From NCBI GenBank assembly GCA_028293725.1, contig JAQGOE010000019.1, positions 1 to 64,000 of the forward strand: a DNA stretch of 64,000 nt, in the 5' to 3' direction. The stretch is from Gammaproteobacteria bacterium (GTDB taxonomy: Bacteria > Pseudomonadota > Gammaproteobacteria > Steroidobacterales > Steroidobacteraceae). Shown in pieces: positions 9,747-19,961 of the stretch (positions are counted from its first letter, which is position 1; every line of letters starts with the position of its first letter). The position numbers and the translations under genes are program-made. Below the pieces are notes generated by a model. The model did not search any database. It was not told the DNA's origin and saw nothing but the letters and a program-made list of their open reading frames with translations.

Positions 9747-9799
9747 CTCCCCTACGATCACGAGTGTTTTAAGCTCGTTTTGCATCAAGTCGCTTCCAT

Positions 9800-11017
9800 T
9801 TACGGCAGCTTCTGCAACAGCGTCAGAATGTTCTGCGGGATCGTGTTCGCCTGCGCCACCATCGCGGTGCCGGCCTGCTGCAGGATCTGGGCCTTCGACA
9901 GGGCCGAGGTCGCCTGCGCGTAGTTCGTGTCCACGATCGAGCTCTTCGCGTTGCTGAGGTTGGTGGCAGTCGTATTCAGGCCCGTGATAGCGGCCTGGAA
10001 CCGGTTCTGATACGCGCCGAGCTGCGCGCTGGACGTCGCGAGCTGCTGCAACGCGTTGTCCACCGAGATCAGTACGAGGTTCGAATTGTCGACAGTCGTC
10101 ACGCTCGTGTTGGACAGGTTCTGAGCCGTGCCGCCGGTGGAGCCGAGGGAGTAGGTCCCGTCGAGTCCAAGGCCGCCGACGGTCTGAGTGGTCGTCGACG
10201 CCGCGTCCATGGTGATGGTGGCAGTCTGCGTCGCACCCGTAGCCGTGCTCAGGTTGATGCCGGTGCCGGCGGCGTTCACTGTCGCCACGATGCCCGCGCT
10301 GGAGCCGAGCGACTGGTTGATCGCGCTGACGACGTTGGCCAGGTCGGTCGCCTGGGTGCCCGTCAGCGTGATGGCGCCGGTCGTGACGGTCGAGGTGGTG
10401 GCACCCGCAGCATTGGCAATCGTAATGTCGAACGACGCCGTCGTGCCGGCGTCAGCGGCCGTACCCGCGTAGGTGCCCGCCGTGGCGGCAGTCGTGAAGT
10501 AGTTGCCGACTTTGCTGGTGGACGCGCTGGAGATCGAAGAGACGCTGATGATCTGGCCGGCGTTGGCGCCGATCTGGAAGTCCGCGCCCTGGAAAGAGCC
10601 GTCGAGCAGGTTCACGCCGTTGAACTGCGTGTTGGCTGCAACGTTGTTGATGTCGGCAGCCAGCTGCGTGAACTGCGCGTTCAGATCCGCTCGGTCATTG
10701 GCGCTGTTGGTCGCGTTGAGTGACTGCACGGCGAGGTCGCGCATGGTCTGCAGGTCGTTGGTGATTTCGGTCATCGCACCCGAGGCGGTCTGCGTGAGCG
10801 AGACGCCGTCGCTGGCGTTCCGCGCGGCCTGGTTCAAGCCGTTGACCTGCGAGGTCATGCCCTGGGCGATCGCGTAGCCGGCCGCGTCGTCGGCGGCGGT
10901 GTTGACGCGAAGACCCGTGGACAACTGCTGCAGGGCGCTGGCCAGCTGTGTTCCCGATGACGTCAGACTGTTCTGCGCGACCATCGAATTGACGTTTGTG
11001 TTGAGGACTAGTGACAT
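9800..11017 (-). CDS. fliC: Flagellin
   Basis: This 405-residue filament subunit has the classic conserved ends: N-terminal MSLVLNTNVNSMVAQNSL with LQQLSTGLRVNTAADDAAGYAIA, and C-terminal QNRFQAAITGLNTTATNLSNAKS ending ILTLLQKLP shown here in parts. The centre is Ala/Thr/Gly-rich and surface-variable. An AGGAG lies 10 bases before the ATG. A sigma-28 promoter about 90 bp upstream indicates FliA control. It is the only flagellin gene in the window. Confidence 0.97.
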   Translation of the reverse strand: MSLVLNTNVNSMVAQNSLTSSGTQLASALQQLSTGLRVNTAADDAAGYAIAQGMTSQVNGLNQAARNASDGVSLTQTASGAMTEITNDLQTMRDLAVQSLNATNSANDRADLNAQFTQLAADINNVAANTQFNGVNLLDGSFQGADFQIGANAGQIISVSSISSASTSKVGNYFTTAATAGTYAGTAADAGTTASFDITIANAAGATTSTVTTGAITLTGTQATDLANVVSAINQSLGSSAGIVATVNAAGTGINLSTATGATQTATITMDAASTTTQTVGGLGLDGTYSLGSTGGTAQNLSNTSVTTVDNSNLVLISVDNALQQLATSSAQLGAYQNRFQAAITGLNTTATNLSNAKSSIVDTNYAQATSALSKAQILQQAGTAMVAQANTIPQNILTLLQKLP

Positions 11018-11106
11018 TGCCTGTAACTCCTAAAGTTTGTTCAGACGCCGGACACCGGTCCGTCGCACTGCTGGCTGGCGACCTATGCCGCTTCCAGGTA
11101 TCAGCT

Positions 11107-11133
11107 ATATCGGTGCTAGTCGCTGGAACTTGA
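11107..11133 (-). promoter_or_regulatory. Sigma-28 (FliA) promoter of fliC
   Basis: The minus strand reads TCAAGTTC-N11-ACCGATAT, 6 of 8 matches in each element to TAAAGTTT-N11-GCCGATAA with exact spacing. The predicted start near 11100 gives a leader of about 83 nt. Confidence 0.7.
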
Positions 11134-11170
11134 GAGACCGGCTAATCCGAAATATGAGCTCCGTCACACT

Positions 11171-12361
11171 TCAGCCCTGGATGTAATTGAACAGCGAGAG
11201 CTTCTCGATGGAGGCATACGACTCCTGCGCGGCCTGCAGGGCGAGTTCCTCCGTGCTCAGCTGGGTGGTTGCGGCCGTATAGTCCGTATTCTGAATCGTC
11301 CCGACATTGGTCTTGAGGTTCGTCTGGGTCGTCGTCGCCGAAGACTGTGCCGCGGTGATCGCATTGAGGCGCGCGCCCACTGAGGCGGAGACGTTGCTGA
11401 AATTCGTCGTCACGTTCTGGATCTGCTGCACCGCGGAGTTGATCTGCGTGGTGAGCTGCCCGCCGTTGAGTGTCGTGGAGGTCAGCGTGGCGATCAGATT
11501 TGACAATGCGCTGAACGCGCTGGTCGTTCCCGACGGCGCGAGCGTGAACTGGTCGCCGGCGCCGGGTGTGCCGTTGAGGCCGACTTGCGCGCCGCTGAAC
11601 GAAATGGTATCGCCGTTCGTGTACGTACCGGAGCCCACCACCGTGCCGCCGCTGTTGGTGACCTGGTAGTTGGTCGAATCCGTGAAGGATATCGTATAGG
11701 TGTCGGGGACCCACGCGCTCGGGTCGGTGACGCTGCCGCCGCCGATCGAGCCGGTGCCGGTGTTGGTGGCGGCGGCCGATGTGGTAAACGTGCCATTCCC
11801 GTTGACAATATTCATGAACGCGGCGCTGCCGGTGTCGCCGGCGGAGATGCTCTGATTCGAGCTGATCTGCACCTGCGTGACCTGACCCGTGCCGTTGTAG
11901 CTCACGACGCCGCCGGCCTGAGTGAACGGGGGGTTTGTGTTGGCGTAGCCGCCGAACAGGTAATTGCCGTTGCCGTCCGTCGAGTTGGCGATGGAGATCA
12001 GGCTCTGCAGATCCTGCTGCAACTGGGTGGCGATTTCCTGCCGGTTCGAGGCGCTGAGCGCGGAATTGTTGGCCTCGACGGCGAGCGTGTTCGCATTCTG
12101 CAGGACATTCGTCGCATTCGTGAGCGCCTGCTCCTCGAGCTGCAGGTTCGTCTGCGCCGTATTGCTATTGGTGACGTACTGGGTCGAGGCCGAGATCTCC
12201 ACGTTCATCTGGTTGACCTGCGCCATCCCGGTCGGATCGTCCGCGGCGCTCTGGATCTTCAGTCCGGTGGACAACTGCTGCTGGGTCTGCTGCATGGCCG
12301 CTGTCAGCGCGTCCATCTGGCTGACGGCATTGTTCTGAAAGGTCGCGGTGGAGATTCTCAT
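11171..12361 (-). CDS. flgL: Flagellar hook-filament junction protein 3
   Basis: FlgL (HAP3) links hook to filament next to FlgK. The 396-residue chain begins MRISTATFQNNAVSQMDALT and has the flagellin-like N-terminal coiled coil (QQQLSTGLKIQSAADDPTGM) and a C-terminal helix ending SLFNYIQG. The centre is longer than in short FlgL proteins. It contains a segment (about residues 218-280, WVPDTYTISF through GDQFTL) closely similar to one in FlgK. The ATG lies 2 bp after the flgK stop. Confidence 0.95.
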   Translation of the reverse strand: MRISTATFQNNAVSQMDALTAAMQQTQQQLSTGLKIQSAADDPTGMAQVNQMNVEISASTQYVTNSNTAQTNLQLEEQALTNATNVLQNANTLAVEANNSALSASNRQEIATQLQQDLQSLISIANSTDGNGNYLFGGYANTNPPFTQAGGVVSYNGTGQVTQVQISSNQSISAGDTGSAAFMNIVNGNGTFTTSAAATNTGTGSIGGGSVTDPSAWVPDTYTISFTDSTNYQVTNSGGTVVGSGTYTNGDTISFSGAQVGLNGTPGAGDQFTLAPSGTTSAFSALSNLIATLTSTTLNGGQLTTQINSAVQQIQNVTTNFSNVSASVGARLNAITAAQSSATTTQTNLKTNVGTIQNTDYTAATTQLSTEELALQAAQESYASIEKLSLFNYIQG

Positions 12362-12363
12362 GA

Positions 12364-14271
12364 TTACCCGTTCGTGATGGCGCTGATGAGAGAGTTGAAG
12401 ATGGTCTGCGAGGTTTGGATCATCTGCGCGCAGGCCTGGTAGGCCTGCTGGTACTGCAACATCTTGGCGGCCTCCTGGTCGAGGCTGACGCCGGAGAGGT
12501 TGCTGCGCGCGTTGGTGGCGCTCTGGTTGACCGACTGTTGTGCCGTGGTGTTGGCCTGTGCCTGCTGCGTGAGCACGCCCGTCGCGCTGACGAGATTGTT
12601 CGCGGCGGCATTGAGCGAGGTGGTCCCGCCATCGAGCACGGAGGACGTCATGTCCGCGGCCATGGCCAACACATTCGTGTTGTCGCCGGTGTTGGCCTTA
12701 TTGTTCGGACCCACGGTGAAGGTATCGCCGCTGGCGGGCGCGCCGCTGATGCTGACCTGCTCGCCGTTGAAGCTGATTGGACTGCCGCTCGTGTAGGTCC
12801 CCGAGGTCACGACGTTGCCGCCGCTATCGGTAACCTGGTACTGGGTGGCGGAAGTGAACGAGACGGAATAGGTGCCGTTCGTCCAGTTCGCAGGGTCCGT
12901 GATACTGGGGGTGGCTATCGTGCCGGTGCCAGTGTTTCCCGTCGCCGCCGCCGACGTCCCCAGAGAGGCGGCGGCGATTTGCGTCGGACTGCTGAGGAGT
13001 ACCGACATCCCGTCCACGGCACCCGCGGTCGGCTTGATGACATAATTGTCGCCGTCACTGGGCAGTCCGTTCACGACTATGGATAAGCCCACCGCCTGAA
13101 ACGGGTCCGCGGTCGTGCCGGTGCCGGTCATGGTGACCGACTGACCCGTGGTGGTGTCCTGTAGCTGCCAGGCACCCCCCGAAGCAGTGATCTTGTAGTT
13201 GTCCGGCGTGAGCTGGCTCAAGTCCGTGACTGTGACGTCGACCGTCCCGCTTCCCGTGTTGGTAATGCTCGGCAGCACCTGTGGGGGACCCACCGCGAAC
13301 ATGGCGGTGCCCTGCGCGCCGGTCAGGTCCATGCCGGACGCCTGCTGCTGATTCATGACCGTCGCGATACCGATGGCGATCTGGCCGAGTGCGCTCTCGG
13401 TCGGGTCGAGCACCTGGCTGCGCGTAGTGAGCAGACCTCCCAACGTGCCGCCGTTGATTTCGTTCGTGATGTCACTGGCGGTGCCGTTACCGGCCGCGAT
13501 GCCGATATTGGACTCGGAAGCGTCGTTTGGATTGGGAGTGGCCACTAGCGTTTGTGCCGTGCCCGAGACGACTAGCGGCTGGCCGCTGCCGACATAAATG
13601 TCCATCTCGCCATTGCTCTGGGTAATGGCGTTGACGCTCACATACTGGCTCAGCTGGTCGACCAGGCTGTCGCGCTGGTCCATCAGCTGGTTCGGCGTCT
13701 GCCCGCCGCCGGAGGCCGCCGCGATCTGCCCGTTGAGCAGCGCGATATTCTTGGCGAGTGTGTTGATCTGGGTGACGGTACTGCCGACCTGCGCCTCGAG
13801 ATCCTGGCTTTGGGCCGAGAGCTGCGACTGGTAGGACTTCAGCTGCGTCACCAGGGCCTGTGCTTTGCTCAACACGACCTGCCGCTGGGCGGTCGAGGCC
13901 GGTGCGGTCGACAGACTCTGCAGGGAGTTGACGAAATTCTGCAGGGTTACCGTGAGCCCGGTAGTCGACGAGCTCAACATATTGTCGATCTGGGCCGCCT
14001 GGGTCGAGAGCGTGCTGAAGCTCGAGTAACTCGATTGCGACGACCGGACCTGCGCGGCGAGCATCTCATCGTATGAGCGGGTGACGCTCTTGACGTCGAC
14101 GCCGTTGCCAAAGTAGCCGCCGCCGGTGCCCGAGCCGGGCTGCTCCCCGAGTTTGATGTTCTCGACGCTGTAACCCGGGGTCGCGGAGTTCGAGATGTTA
14201 TTGCTGGTGACGCTCAGCGCTTGCTGGAAGGCGAGCAGGCCGGAGACGCTGGTTGAAAGTATGTTGCCCAT
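12364..14271 (-). CDS. flgK: Flagellar hook-associated protein 1
   Basis: FlgK (HAP1) is the first junction ring above the hook. The 635-residue chain starts MGNILSTSVSGLLAFQQALS with the rod/hook-type NNISNSATPGYS motif, and ends with the flgK C-terminal helix (YQQAYQACAQMIQTSQTIFN). Residues about 460-525 (GTYSVSFTSATQYQVTDSGG through GDTFTVGP) repeat a FlgL segment. It follows flgJ after 10 bp and precedes flgL, the normal flgJ-K-L order. Confidence 0.95.
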   Translation of the reverse strand: MGNILSTSVSGLLAFQQALSVTSNNISNSATPGYSVENIKLGEQPGSGTGGGYFGNGVDVKSVTRSYDEMLAAQVRSSQSSYSSFSTLSTQAAQIDNMLSSSTTGLTVTLQNFVNSLQSLSTAPASTAQRQVVLSKAQALVTQLKSYQSQLSAQSQDLEAQVGSTVTQINTLAKNIALLNGQIAAASGGGQTPNQLMDQRDSLVDQLSQYVSVNAITQSNGEMDIYVGSGQPLVVSGTAQTLVATPNPNDASESNIGIAAGNGTASDITNEINGGTLGGLLTTRSQVLDPTESALGQIAIGIATVMNQQQASGMDLTGAQGTAMFAVGPPQVLPSITNTGSGTVDVTVTDLSQLTPDNYKITASGGAWQLQDTTTGQSVTMTGTGTTADPFQAVGLSIVVNGLPSDGDNYVIKPTAGAVDGMSVLLSSPTQIAAASLGTSAAATGNTGTGTIATPSITDPANWTNGTYSVSFTSATQYQVTDSGGNVVTSGTYTSGSPISFNGEQVSISGAPASGDTFTVGPNNKANTGDNTNVLAMAADMTSSVLDGGTTSLNAAANNLVSATGVLTQQAQANTTAQQSVNQSATNARSNLSGVSLDQEAAKMLQYQQAYQACAQMIQTSQTIFNSLISAITNG

Positions 14272-14281
14272 GCGGTGCGCC

Positions 14282-15298
14282 TCAGAGAATGCCAGTCGAT
14301 GGGGTTATCGGCGCGATGCTCGCGGACTTGAACGACTGTTCCAGCATTGCGCTGCGCGAGTCGACCGATGCGGCGATCGCGGCGACCTTGCTGGCATAGT
14401 CGGGGTCCGTCGCGTAGCCGCCGCGTTGTAACGCGCTGGCGAACGCGTGGACGTTGCTTCCGGTGTTGAGCGCGGCGGAGTAACGCGGATTGCTGCGGAG
14501 CAGCGTTACATAATCCTGAAAGCTCTGTTCCTTGCTGTCATAGGCGCGGAACTGACCCGTCGTGCTCACCGCTGCGCCGTTCTGATATTCCTGGGTGCCG
14601 GCCGTCACCGACGCACCGTTCCACTGTCCCGCGGCTTTCACACCGAAAAGGTTATTGGTGGAGCGACCCTGAACATCGCGGGGTACGCGCGTGCCCCAGT
14701 TGGTCTCGAGAGCGGCCTGGGCGATGAGATTGCGGGGATCGACGCCGAGTTGCTGGCCGGCCGCCTGGGCCGAGGGCCATAGATCGCTGATGAAGCTCGC
14801 CTTCGCCTGGGGCGATGCGATCGGGGCGACGGCCTCGCCCGAGGAGCCGCCGTTGCGGTTGCCCTGGGGGTCACCCTGAAATTTTCTCAGGGCGGACTTC
14901 GCGCCCATTTGCGGCGTGATAGCCGAAGCGCCTGCGGCCGCGCCCTTGGCGCCTTTCGCATCCTCTGAAGCGTCTGTCTTGGCGCCCCCGCTGATTTTCT
15001 GCAGCTGTCGCACCAACATGTCGGCGAGCCCGAGGCCACGCCCCTTGGTCATCTCGATCGACAGCTGGTCGTCGTACATTTCCTGGTAGGTCTGCCCTTC
15101 GTCGCTGCCGAAGATCGGGTCCTTACCAACCGCGTCACGCATGCTCTTGATCATCATGCGGGCGAACAGGCTCTCGTACTGCTTCGCGACCTGGCGCAGG
15201 GCGTTCGGGTCGTTGGTCCGCACATCCTTCTTGAGGGCGGTGAGGCCCGCGAAGTCGGTGTAGACGTCCGCCGAGCTGCTGCCGACTGGCACTGTCAT
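14282..15298 (-). CDS. flgJ: Rod assembly protein with muramidase domain
   Basis: FlgJ is a dual-domain protein: an N-terminal rod-capping domain (about 20-110, [20 protein letters not shown]) and a C-terminal glucosaminidase-type peptidoglycan hydrolase (about 170-315) with the catalytic Glu in AALETNWGT and a conserved NLFGVKAAG segment. It opens the cell wall for the growing rod. A Gly/Ala-rich linker separates the domains. Its ATG overlaps the flgI TGA (ATGA), so the genes are coupled. Confidence 0.95.
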   Translation of the reverse strand: MTVPVGSSSADVYTDFAGLTALKKDVRTNDPNALRQVAKQYESLFARMMIKSMRDAVGKDPIFGSDEGQTYQEMYDDQLSIEMTKGRGLGLADMLVRQLQKISGGAKTDASEDAKGAKGAAAGASAITPQMGAKSALRKFQGDPQGNRNGGSSGEAVAPIASPQAKASFISDLWPSAQAAGQQLGVDPRNLIAQAALETNWGTRVPRDVQGRSTNNLFGVKAAGQWNGASVTAGTQEYQNGAAVSTTGQFRAYDSKEQSFQDYVTLLRSNPRYSAALNTGSNVHAFASALQRGGYATDPDYASKVAAIAASVDSRSAMLEQSFKSASIAPITPSTGIL

Positions 15299-16407
15299 AT
15301 GACGATCATTTCGGCGCGCAGAGCGCCGGCTTGTTGGAGTGCTTCGAGGATCGCCACGAGGTCGCTGGGAGCCGCCCCTACCTGGTTCACCGCTCGCACG
15401 ATCTCATCGAGATTCACGCCGGCCTGGAATACGAACATGCGCGCATCCCCTTCCTTCACGTTGATCGAGCTCTTCGGGGTGACCGTCGCCGTTTGCACCT
15501 GCGTGAATGGATTGGGCTGACTGACCTGGTCGCGTTCGGTGATGGTCACTGAGAGCGAGCCGTGCGCGACCGCCGCCGCCATGACTCGCACGTGTGAGCT
15601 GATAACGACCGTGCCGGTGCGCGAATTGATGATTACGCGCGCCGGAGGATCACCCGGGTCGACGTCGATCCCTTCGAGGGTCGCGAGATAAGCCGTGCGC
15701 TGGTTTGCGTCGACAGGGGCCGCGACACGAATGGACACCGCGTCGAGCGCGTCCGCAGTGCCGGCGCCGAGAATCTTGTTGATGGCATTCACTACGCGCG
15801 AGGCCGTCGTGAAGTCGGGAGTATTGAGGTTGAATACCAGGTGTCCGTCGCCGCCGAACTTCACCGGTACCTCGCGCTCCACGCTGGCGCCGTTCGGAAT
15901 GCGGCCGGCACTCGGCACGTTGAGGGAGATCTTCGAGCCGTCCTTACCGGAGATGCCGAAGCCGCTTACCACCATGCTTCCTTGAGCGAAAGCATATACC
16001 TGCCCGTCGACGCCGCGGAGCGGTGTCATGAGCAGGCTGCCCCCGCGCAGGCTCGAAGCATTACCGATGGAAGCCACCGTGATATCGATTGTCTGCCCGG
16101 TCTTGGCGAACGCCGGCAGGTCCGCGGTGACCGTTACCGCGGCTACGTTCTTCAGCTGCGGATTGGTGCCCGGGGGAATGGGCACGCCGAAGCGCGCCAA
16201 CATGTTGGTGATACTCTGGATCGTGAATGGCGCCTGGCTGGTCTGGTCGCCGGTGCCGTCGAGACCGACGACGAGGCCGTATCCCACGAGTTGGTTGGTA
16301 CGTACACCCGCCACGGTGGCGAGATCCTTGATGCGCTCGGCGTGCGCCGTGACGCTGGCGCCGGCGAGTATGCCGAAGGCCAACAGCAGTGCTTTGAGTT
16401 GGCGCAT
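15295..16407 (-). CDS. flgI: Flagellar P-ring protein
   Basis: FlgI forms the periplasmic P ring around the rod. From the ATG at 16407 the product is 370 residues, with a Sec signal peptide ([23 protein letters not shown]) summarised by its positively charged start and hydrophobic core, then [24 protein letters not shown] five codons upstream (16422) is an alternative. I prefer the ATG because it gives a normal signal peptide and the ATG shares a base with the flgH stop. Confidence 0.93.
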   Translation of the reverse strand: MRQLKALLLAFGILAGASVTAHAERIKDLATVAGVRTNQLVGYGLVVGLDGTGDQTSQAPFTIQSITNMLARFGVPIPPGTNPQLKNVAAVTVTADLPAFAKTGQTIDITVASIGNASSLRGGSLLMTPLRGVDGQVYAFAQGSMVVSGFGISGKDGSKISLNVPSAGRIPNGASVEREVPVKFGGDGHLVFNLNTPDFTTASRVVNAINKILGAGTADALDAVSIRVAAPVDANQRTAYLATLEGIDVDPGDPPARVIINSRTGTVVISSHVRVMAAAVAHGSLSVTITERDQVSQPNPFTQVQTATVTPKSSINVKEGDARMFVFQAGVNLDEIVRAVNQVGAAPSDLVAILEALQQAGALRAEMIVI

Positions 16408-17096
16408 CAGAATGGCGTCCACGGTGAATTGAAGAAGCGCGACAGCCAGCCGGCCGCGTTCGCATCCGCGATCGCTCCCTTGCCGCCGTAGGTGATCCGG
16501 GCGTTAGCTACGCGCGAGGAGGGGACCGAATTGTCGGGAGCGACATCGATCGCCCGGATGACGCCACTGAGCATGACGTTCTCCTGCCCCTGGTTGATCC
16601 AGATCTTCTTCTCGCCCTTCACATACAGGTTGCCGTTCGGCAATACCTTCGCCACCGTAGCGGTGATGAAGCCGGTCAGACTGTTGCTCTGCGCGCTGTT
16701 ACCCGCACCATCGAACTTGCTCGCATCATTTACGCTGCCGCTCAGCACCGAGGCGCCGTGAATCGTCACGGGCGATCCGAACAGCGACACGCCGGGCATG
16801 GTGTCGGTCGTCGCCTTCGAGGTCGATGTGGTTGCGCTCTTCTGCGCGGCGGTGGCTTCGCTGAGGATGATCGTAACGACGTCGCCGATGTGCCGCGCTA
16901 TGGGATTCTCGAACAACGCCACGTCGCGTCCGACCTGGTAGATAGACCCGTTGGAGGCCGGCGGCACGGGCTCCTGGAGCCAGCTGAGGCCGTCGTCGTC
17001 GTCTTTCTTTTCTTTCTTCGCGGGATGCAACGTGCCGCAACCGGCCAGGAGGGCGGTAGCGCACAGGCACGCGATGAAAAAGGTCGGATGTCGCAT
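16407..17096 (-). CDS. flgH: Flagellar L-ring lipoprotein
   Basis: FlgH forms the outer-membrane L ring. The 229-residue precursor has a lipoprotein signal ending LLAGC with lipidated Cys20. The mature part has conserved [10 protein letters not shown] and [19 protein letters not shown] segments. The overlap with flgI indicates coupling. Presence of both P- and L-ring genes confirms a Gram-negative envelope. Confidence 0.96.
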   Translation of the reverse strand: MRHPTFFIACLCATALLAGCGTLHPAKKEKKDDDDGLSWLQEPVPPASNGSIYQVGRDVALFENPIARHIGDVVTIILSEATAAQKSATTSTSKATTDTMPGVSLFGSPVTIHGASVLSGSVNDASKFDGAGNSAQSNSLTGFITATVAKVLPNGNLYVKGEKKIWINQGQENVMLSGVIRAIDVAPDNSVPSSRVANARITYGGKGAIADANAAGWLSRFFNSPWTPF

Positions 17097-17113
17097 TTAG
17101 ATATCGGATCCGG

Positions 17114-17899
17114 TTACATGTTCTGGTTGGCGTATTGCAGCATCTGGTCGCAGGTCTGCACGGCCTTCGAGTTCATCTCGTAGGCCCGCTGGATCTGGAT
17201 CATGTTGACCATCTCCTCCACCACATTGACGTTCGAGCTCTCGAGCGAGCCTTGCACCAGCGTGCCCAGGCCCGAAACGCCAGGCGTGCCCGTGGTCGCC
17301 GTGCCGCTCGAGGCGGATTCGGTCAACAGGTTGCCGCCCTGGGACTGCAGGCCGGCCGGGTTGATGAAGTCGGCGAGCTGCAGCGTGCCGACCGTCGTGG
17401 GCGCCGCCTGGTTGGCGAGCTGCACGCTGACCGTGCCGTCGCTGCCGATGGTGACGCTCTGTGTGCCCGACGGAATGGTGATCGCGGGCTGCACCTGGTA
17501 GCCCTCCGCCGTGACGAGCTGTCCAGTGTTGGTGACCTGGAAGCTGCCGTCGCGGGTGTAGGCAAGGGTACCGCTGGGCAACAGGATCTGGAAGTAGCCG
17601 CGTCCCTGGATCGCGAGATCGAGCGAGTTACCCGTCTGGTTGAGACTGCCTTGCGTATTCACGGTTTCCGTGGCGACCACGCGCACGCCCGTGCCGAGCT
17701 GCAGGCCGGACGGCGACTGCGTGGTCTGCGAAGTGTTGGCGCCCACCTGCGTGACGTTTTGGTACAGCAGGTCCTCGAATACGCCGCGGCTGGCCTTGAA
17801 GCCGGTCGTGCTGACGTTGGCGAGGTTGTTCGCCGTGACCGTCATTTGAGTCTGCTGTGCGTCGAGACCGGTTTTGGCGGCCCAGAGTGCGGGTTCCAT
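17114..17899 (-). CDS. flgG: Flagellar distal rod protein
   Basis: FlgG forms the distal rod. The 261-residue protein starts [19 protein letters not shown], has the rod/hook motif [15 protein letters not shown] near residue 28-42, a central [15 protein letters not shown] segment, and a C-terminal [21 protein letters not shown] helix. Its length is typical. It follows flgF after 55 bp that carry a near-perfect 14-bp direct repeat (TGTTAGAGGATTAG/TGTCAGAGGATTAG at about 17910-17940). Confidence 0.95.
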   Translation of the reverse strand: MEPALWAAKTGLDAQQTQMTVTANNLANVSTTGFKASRGVFEDLLYQNVTQVGANTSQTTQSPSGLQLGTGVRVVATETVNTQGSLNQTGNSLDLAIQGRGYFQILLPSGTLAYTRDGSFQVTNTGQLVTAEGYQVQPAITIPSGTQSVTIGSDGTVSVQLANQAAPTTVGTLQLADFINPAGLQSQGGNLLTESASSGTATTGTPGVSGLGTLVQGSLESSNVNVVEEMVNMIQIQRAYEMNSKAVQTCDQMLQYANQNM

Positions 17900-17954
17900 A
17901 GGATGTACCTGTTAGAGGATTAGGCCTGTCAGAGGATTAGATATAGCGCGCGCG

Positions 17955-18698
17955 TCAGCCCTGCGACTGCAGCAGTTTCGTGGCCGACTGCGCGTTCTCG
18001 TCCGCGGAATGCACCGCCTTGATTTGCATGTCGAACTGTCGCGCCAGCTCGATCATGTTCACCATCGCACTGGCGATGTTCACATTGCTCGATTCGAGCG
18101 TGCCGGGAGTCACCGTCGTCGCGGCGTCGGCTTCCACCGGGTCGGTACTCGTGCTGTGAAAGAGCGCGTCCGCTCCCCGCTGCAGCGTATTGGCCGGCGG
18201 GTTGACGAGTTTGAGGCGCGCGACGATGGCATTCGTTTGCGCGGTCGAGCCGAGCGGCACGATCGAGATCGAGCCGTCCTTTGCCACCGTGATCGAGCTA
18301 TAAGGCGGCACACTGATCGGGCCGTTGTCGCCCAACACAGGATGCCCCGTCGCAGTCAGGAGTTGACCGCTCGGATCCACATGGAGGTCGCCGGCGCGCG
18401 TGTAGGCTTCGTTTCCGGTCGCGTCCTGTACGGCGAAGTAGCCCGTACCGTTCACGGACACATCCAGCGCGTTGCCGGTCTCTTGCTGTGATCCGACCGA
18501 GGAGTCCCAGCCGACCACATTGTCCTGCGCATAGACGCGCGACGCATAGCCCGGTCCGCTGACCGCACGACTCTGGAACGCGCTCAGATCGGCCTTGAAG
18601 CCGGTCGTGCTCGCGTTCGCGAGGTTGTGGTTGTTGGCAGCCTGGGCGCGCAGGGTCTCTTTCGCACCCGACATTGCAACGTATAGCAGCTTGTCCAT
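17955..18698 (-). CDS. flgF: Flagellar proximal rod protein
   Basis: FlgF is a proximal rod subunit. The 247-residue product has the N-terminal rod motif NNHNLANASTTGFKADLSAF, the VNGTGYFAVQDA core and the C-terminal SSNVNIASAMVNMIELARQF. The initial residues MDKLLYVAMSGAKETL are typical of FlgF. It sits between flgE and flgG. Confidence 0.95.
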   Translation of the reverse strand: MDKLLYVAMSGAKETLRAQAANNHNLANASTTGFKADLSAFQSRAVSGPGYASRVYAQDNVVGWDSSVGSQQETGNALDVSVNGTGYFAVQDATGNEAYTRAGDLHVDPSGQLLTATGHPVLGDNGPISVPPYSSITVAKDGSISIVPLGSTAQTNAIVARLKLVNPPANTLQRGADALFHSTSTDPVEADAATTVTPGTLESSNVNIASAMVNMIELARQFDMQIKAVHSADENAQSATKLLQSQG

Positions 18699-18722
18699 GG
18701 TCGGCTCGCGCGCTTACGCGCC

Positions 18723-19949
18723 TTAACCGTTCTGGGTCACGGTGATGACCGTCTGGGTGATCTGGTCCTGCGTCTGGATCATCTGCGCGTTCGCCTGGAA
18801 GTCGCGTTGCGCGGTAATCATGCTGACCAGGGCCGAGGTGGTATCGACGTTCGATTGCTCGAGCGAGCCGGACTGGATGGAGCCAAAGCCGGAGCCGCCT
18901 GCAATGCCCTGTACCACCGATCCCGAGGCGGTCGTGGCTGTCCAGGTGGCATTGCCGTTCTGCTGCAAGCCCTGCGTGTTGGCGAAGTTCGCCATGGCGA
19001 CCTGGCCGAGGGCCACCGAGCGGCCGTTCGTGAAGCTCGCCTGCACGACACCCGAGGAATCGATGTTGATGCCCGTGAGGGTGCCGGTCGTAAAGCCGTC
19101 CTGCTGTACGGCCGTCACGGCGAAGGTGCTGCCGGTCTGCTGCGTCTGGTTGAAATTGAACGTCATGTTCATGTCCGCCGCGCCCGTAGCCGGGGTGTAG
19201 GCCGGCAAAGTGACCTGGCCGTTGGCCGGGCTTGTCAGCACACCGGAGCTCGAATACTGGAGGTCCTGCGGGGTACCGACGGCGTTGCCGTCGACATAGG
19301 TCTGCACCGACCAGTCATTGGCGGCTGCGCCCTTGGTGAAGTAGAGCGACGCCGTATGTGCCGCGCCCAGCGAGTCATAGACGGTGAGCGAGGTCGTGTC
19401 TGTGTAGCTCGTCGGATCCGAGGGGCTGAAGGTCGTCGTGGTCGGTACCGTGGCGTTCGCCTGCAACGTCGCGGTAATCGACGCGGTCGCGGTCGCTTGC
19501 GGAGCGCTCTCGTTCGTCGTGAGAGTGAGATTCGACAGGCCGCCGGTGTTGAATCCGCCGGTGGGCAGCGGCGCATAGACCTGCAGATCCGCGCCGGAGG
19601 AGGTGACCACCTGTCCCGCGTTGTTGAGCTGGAACTGGCCGTCGCGCGTATAGGAGAGCGCGCCGCCATTGCTGAGCGTAAAGAAGCCGTTGCCGTTAAT
19701 GGCGAGGTCGAGGCTGTTGCCGGTCGTCTCGACGTTACCCTGGCTGAACTGCTGAGCCACTTCCTGGACCCGTACGCCGTTGCCCACGGCGGTCGAGGAC
19801 ACGCCGGTCGCAGTCGCGGCGTAGATATCGCCGAACTCGGCACGCGAGCTTTTGAAGCCCACGGTGGCGGAGTTCGCCAGGTTGTTGGAGACGACCGCGA
19901 GATCCTGGGTGGCGGCGTTCAGGCCCGTGAGGGCGACGTTGAATGACAT
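18723..19949 (-). CDS. flgE: Flagellar hook protein
   Basis: FlgE polymerises into the hook. The 408-residue chain starts MSFNVALTGLNAATQDLAVV with NNLANSATVGFKSSRAEFGD, has a Thr/Ser-rich variable centre and ends with TTSALVSMITAQRDFQANAQ and a terminal amphipathic helix. Length and order (flgD-E-F) are standard. Confidence 0.96.
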   Translation of the reverse strand: MSFNVALTGLNAATQDLAVVSNNLANSATVGFKSSRAEFGDIYAATATGVSSTAVGNGVRVQEVAQQFSQGNVETTGNSLDLAINGNGFFTLSNGGALSYTRDGQFQLNNAGQVVTSSGADLQVYAPLPTGGFNTGGLSNLTLTTNESAPQATATASITATLQANATVPTTTTFSPSDPTSYTDTTSLTVYDSLGAAHTASLYFTKGAAANDWSVQTYVDGNAVGTPQDLQYSSSGVLTSPANGQVTLPAYTPATGAADMNMTFNFNQTQQTGSTFAVTAVQQDGFTTGTLTGINIDSSGVVQASFTNGRSVALGQVAMANFANTQGLQQNGNATWTATTASGSVVQGIAGGSGFGSIQSGSLEQSNVDTTSALVSMITAQRDFQANAQMIQTQDQITQTVITVTQNG

Positions 19950-19961
19950 GAAGGGTTCTCC

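Noticed and set aside
11031..11038. TAAAGTTT on the plus strand near fliC
   Set aside because: It is on the wrong strand for fliC and lacks a -10 at 11-bp spacing.
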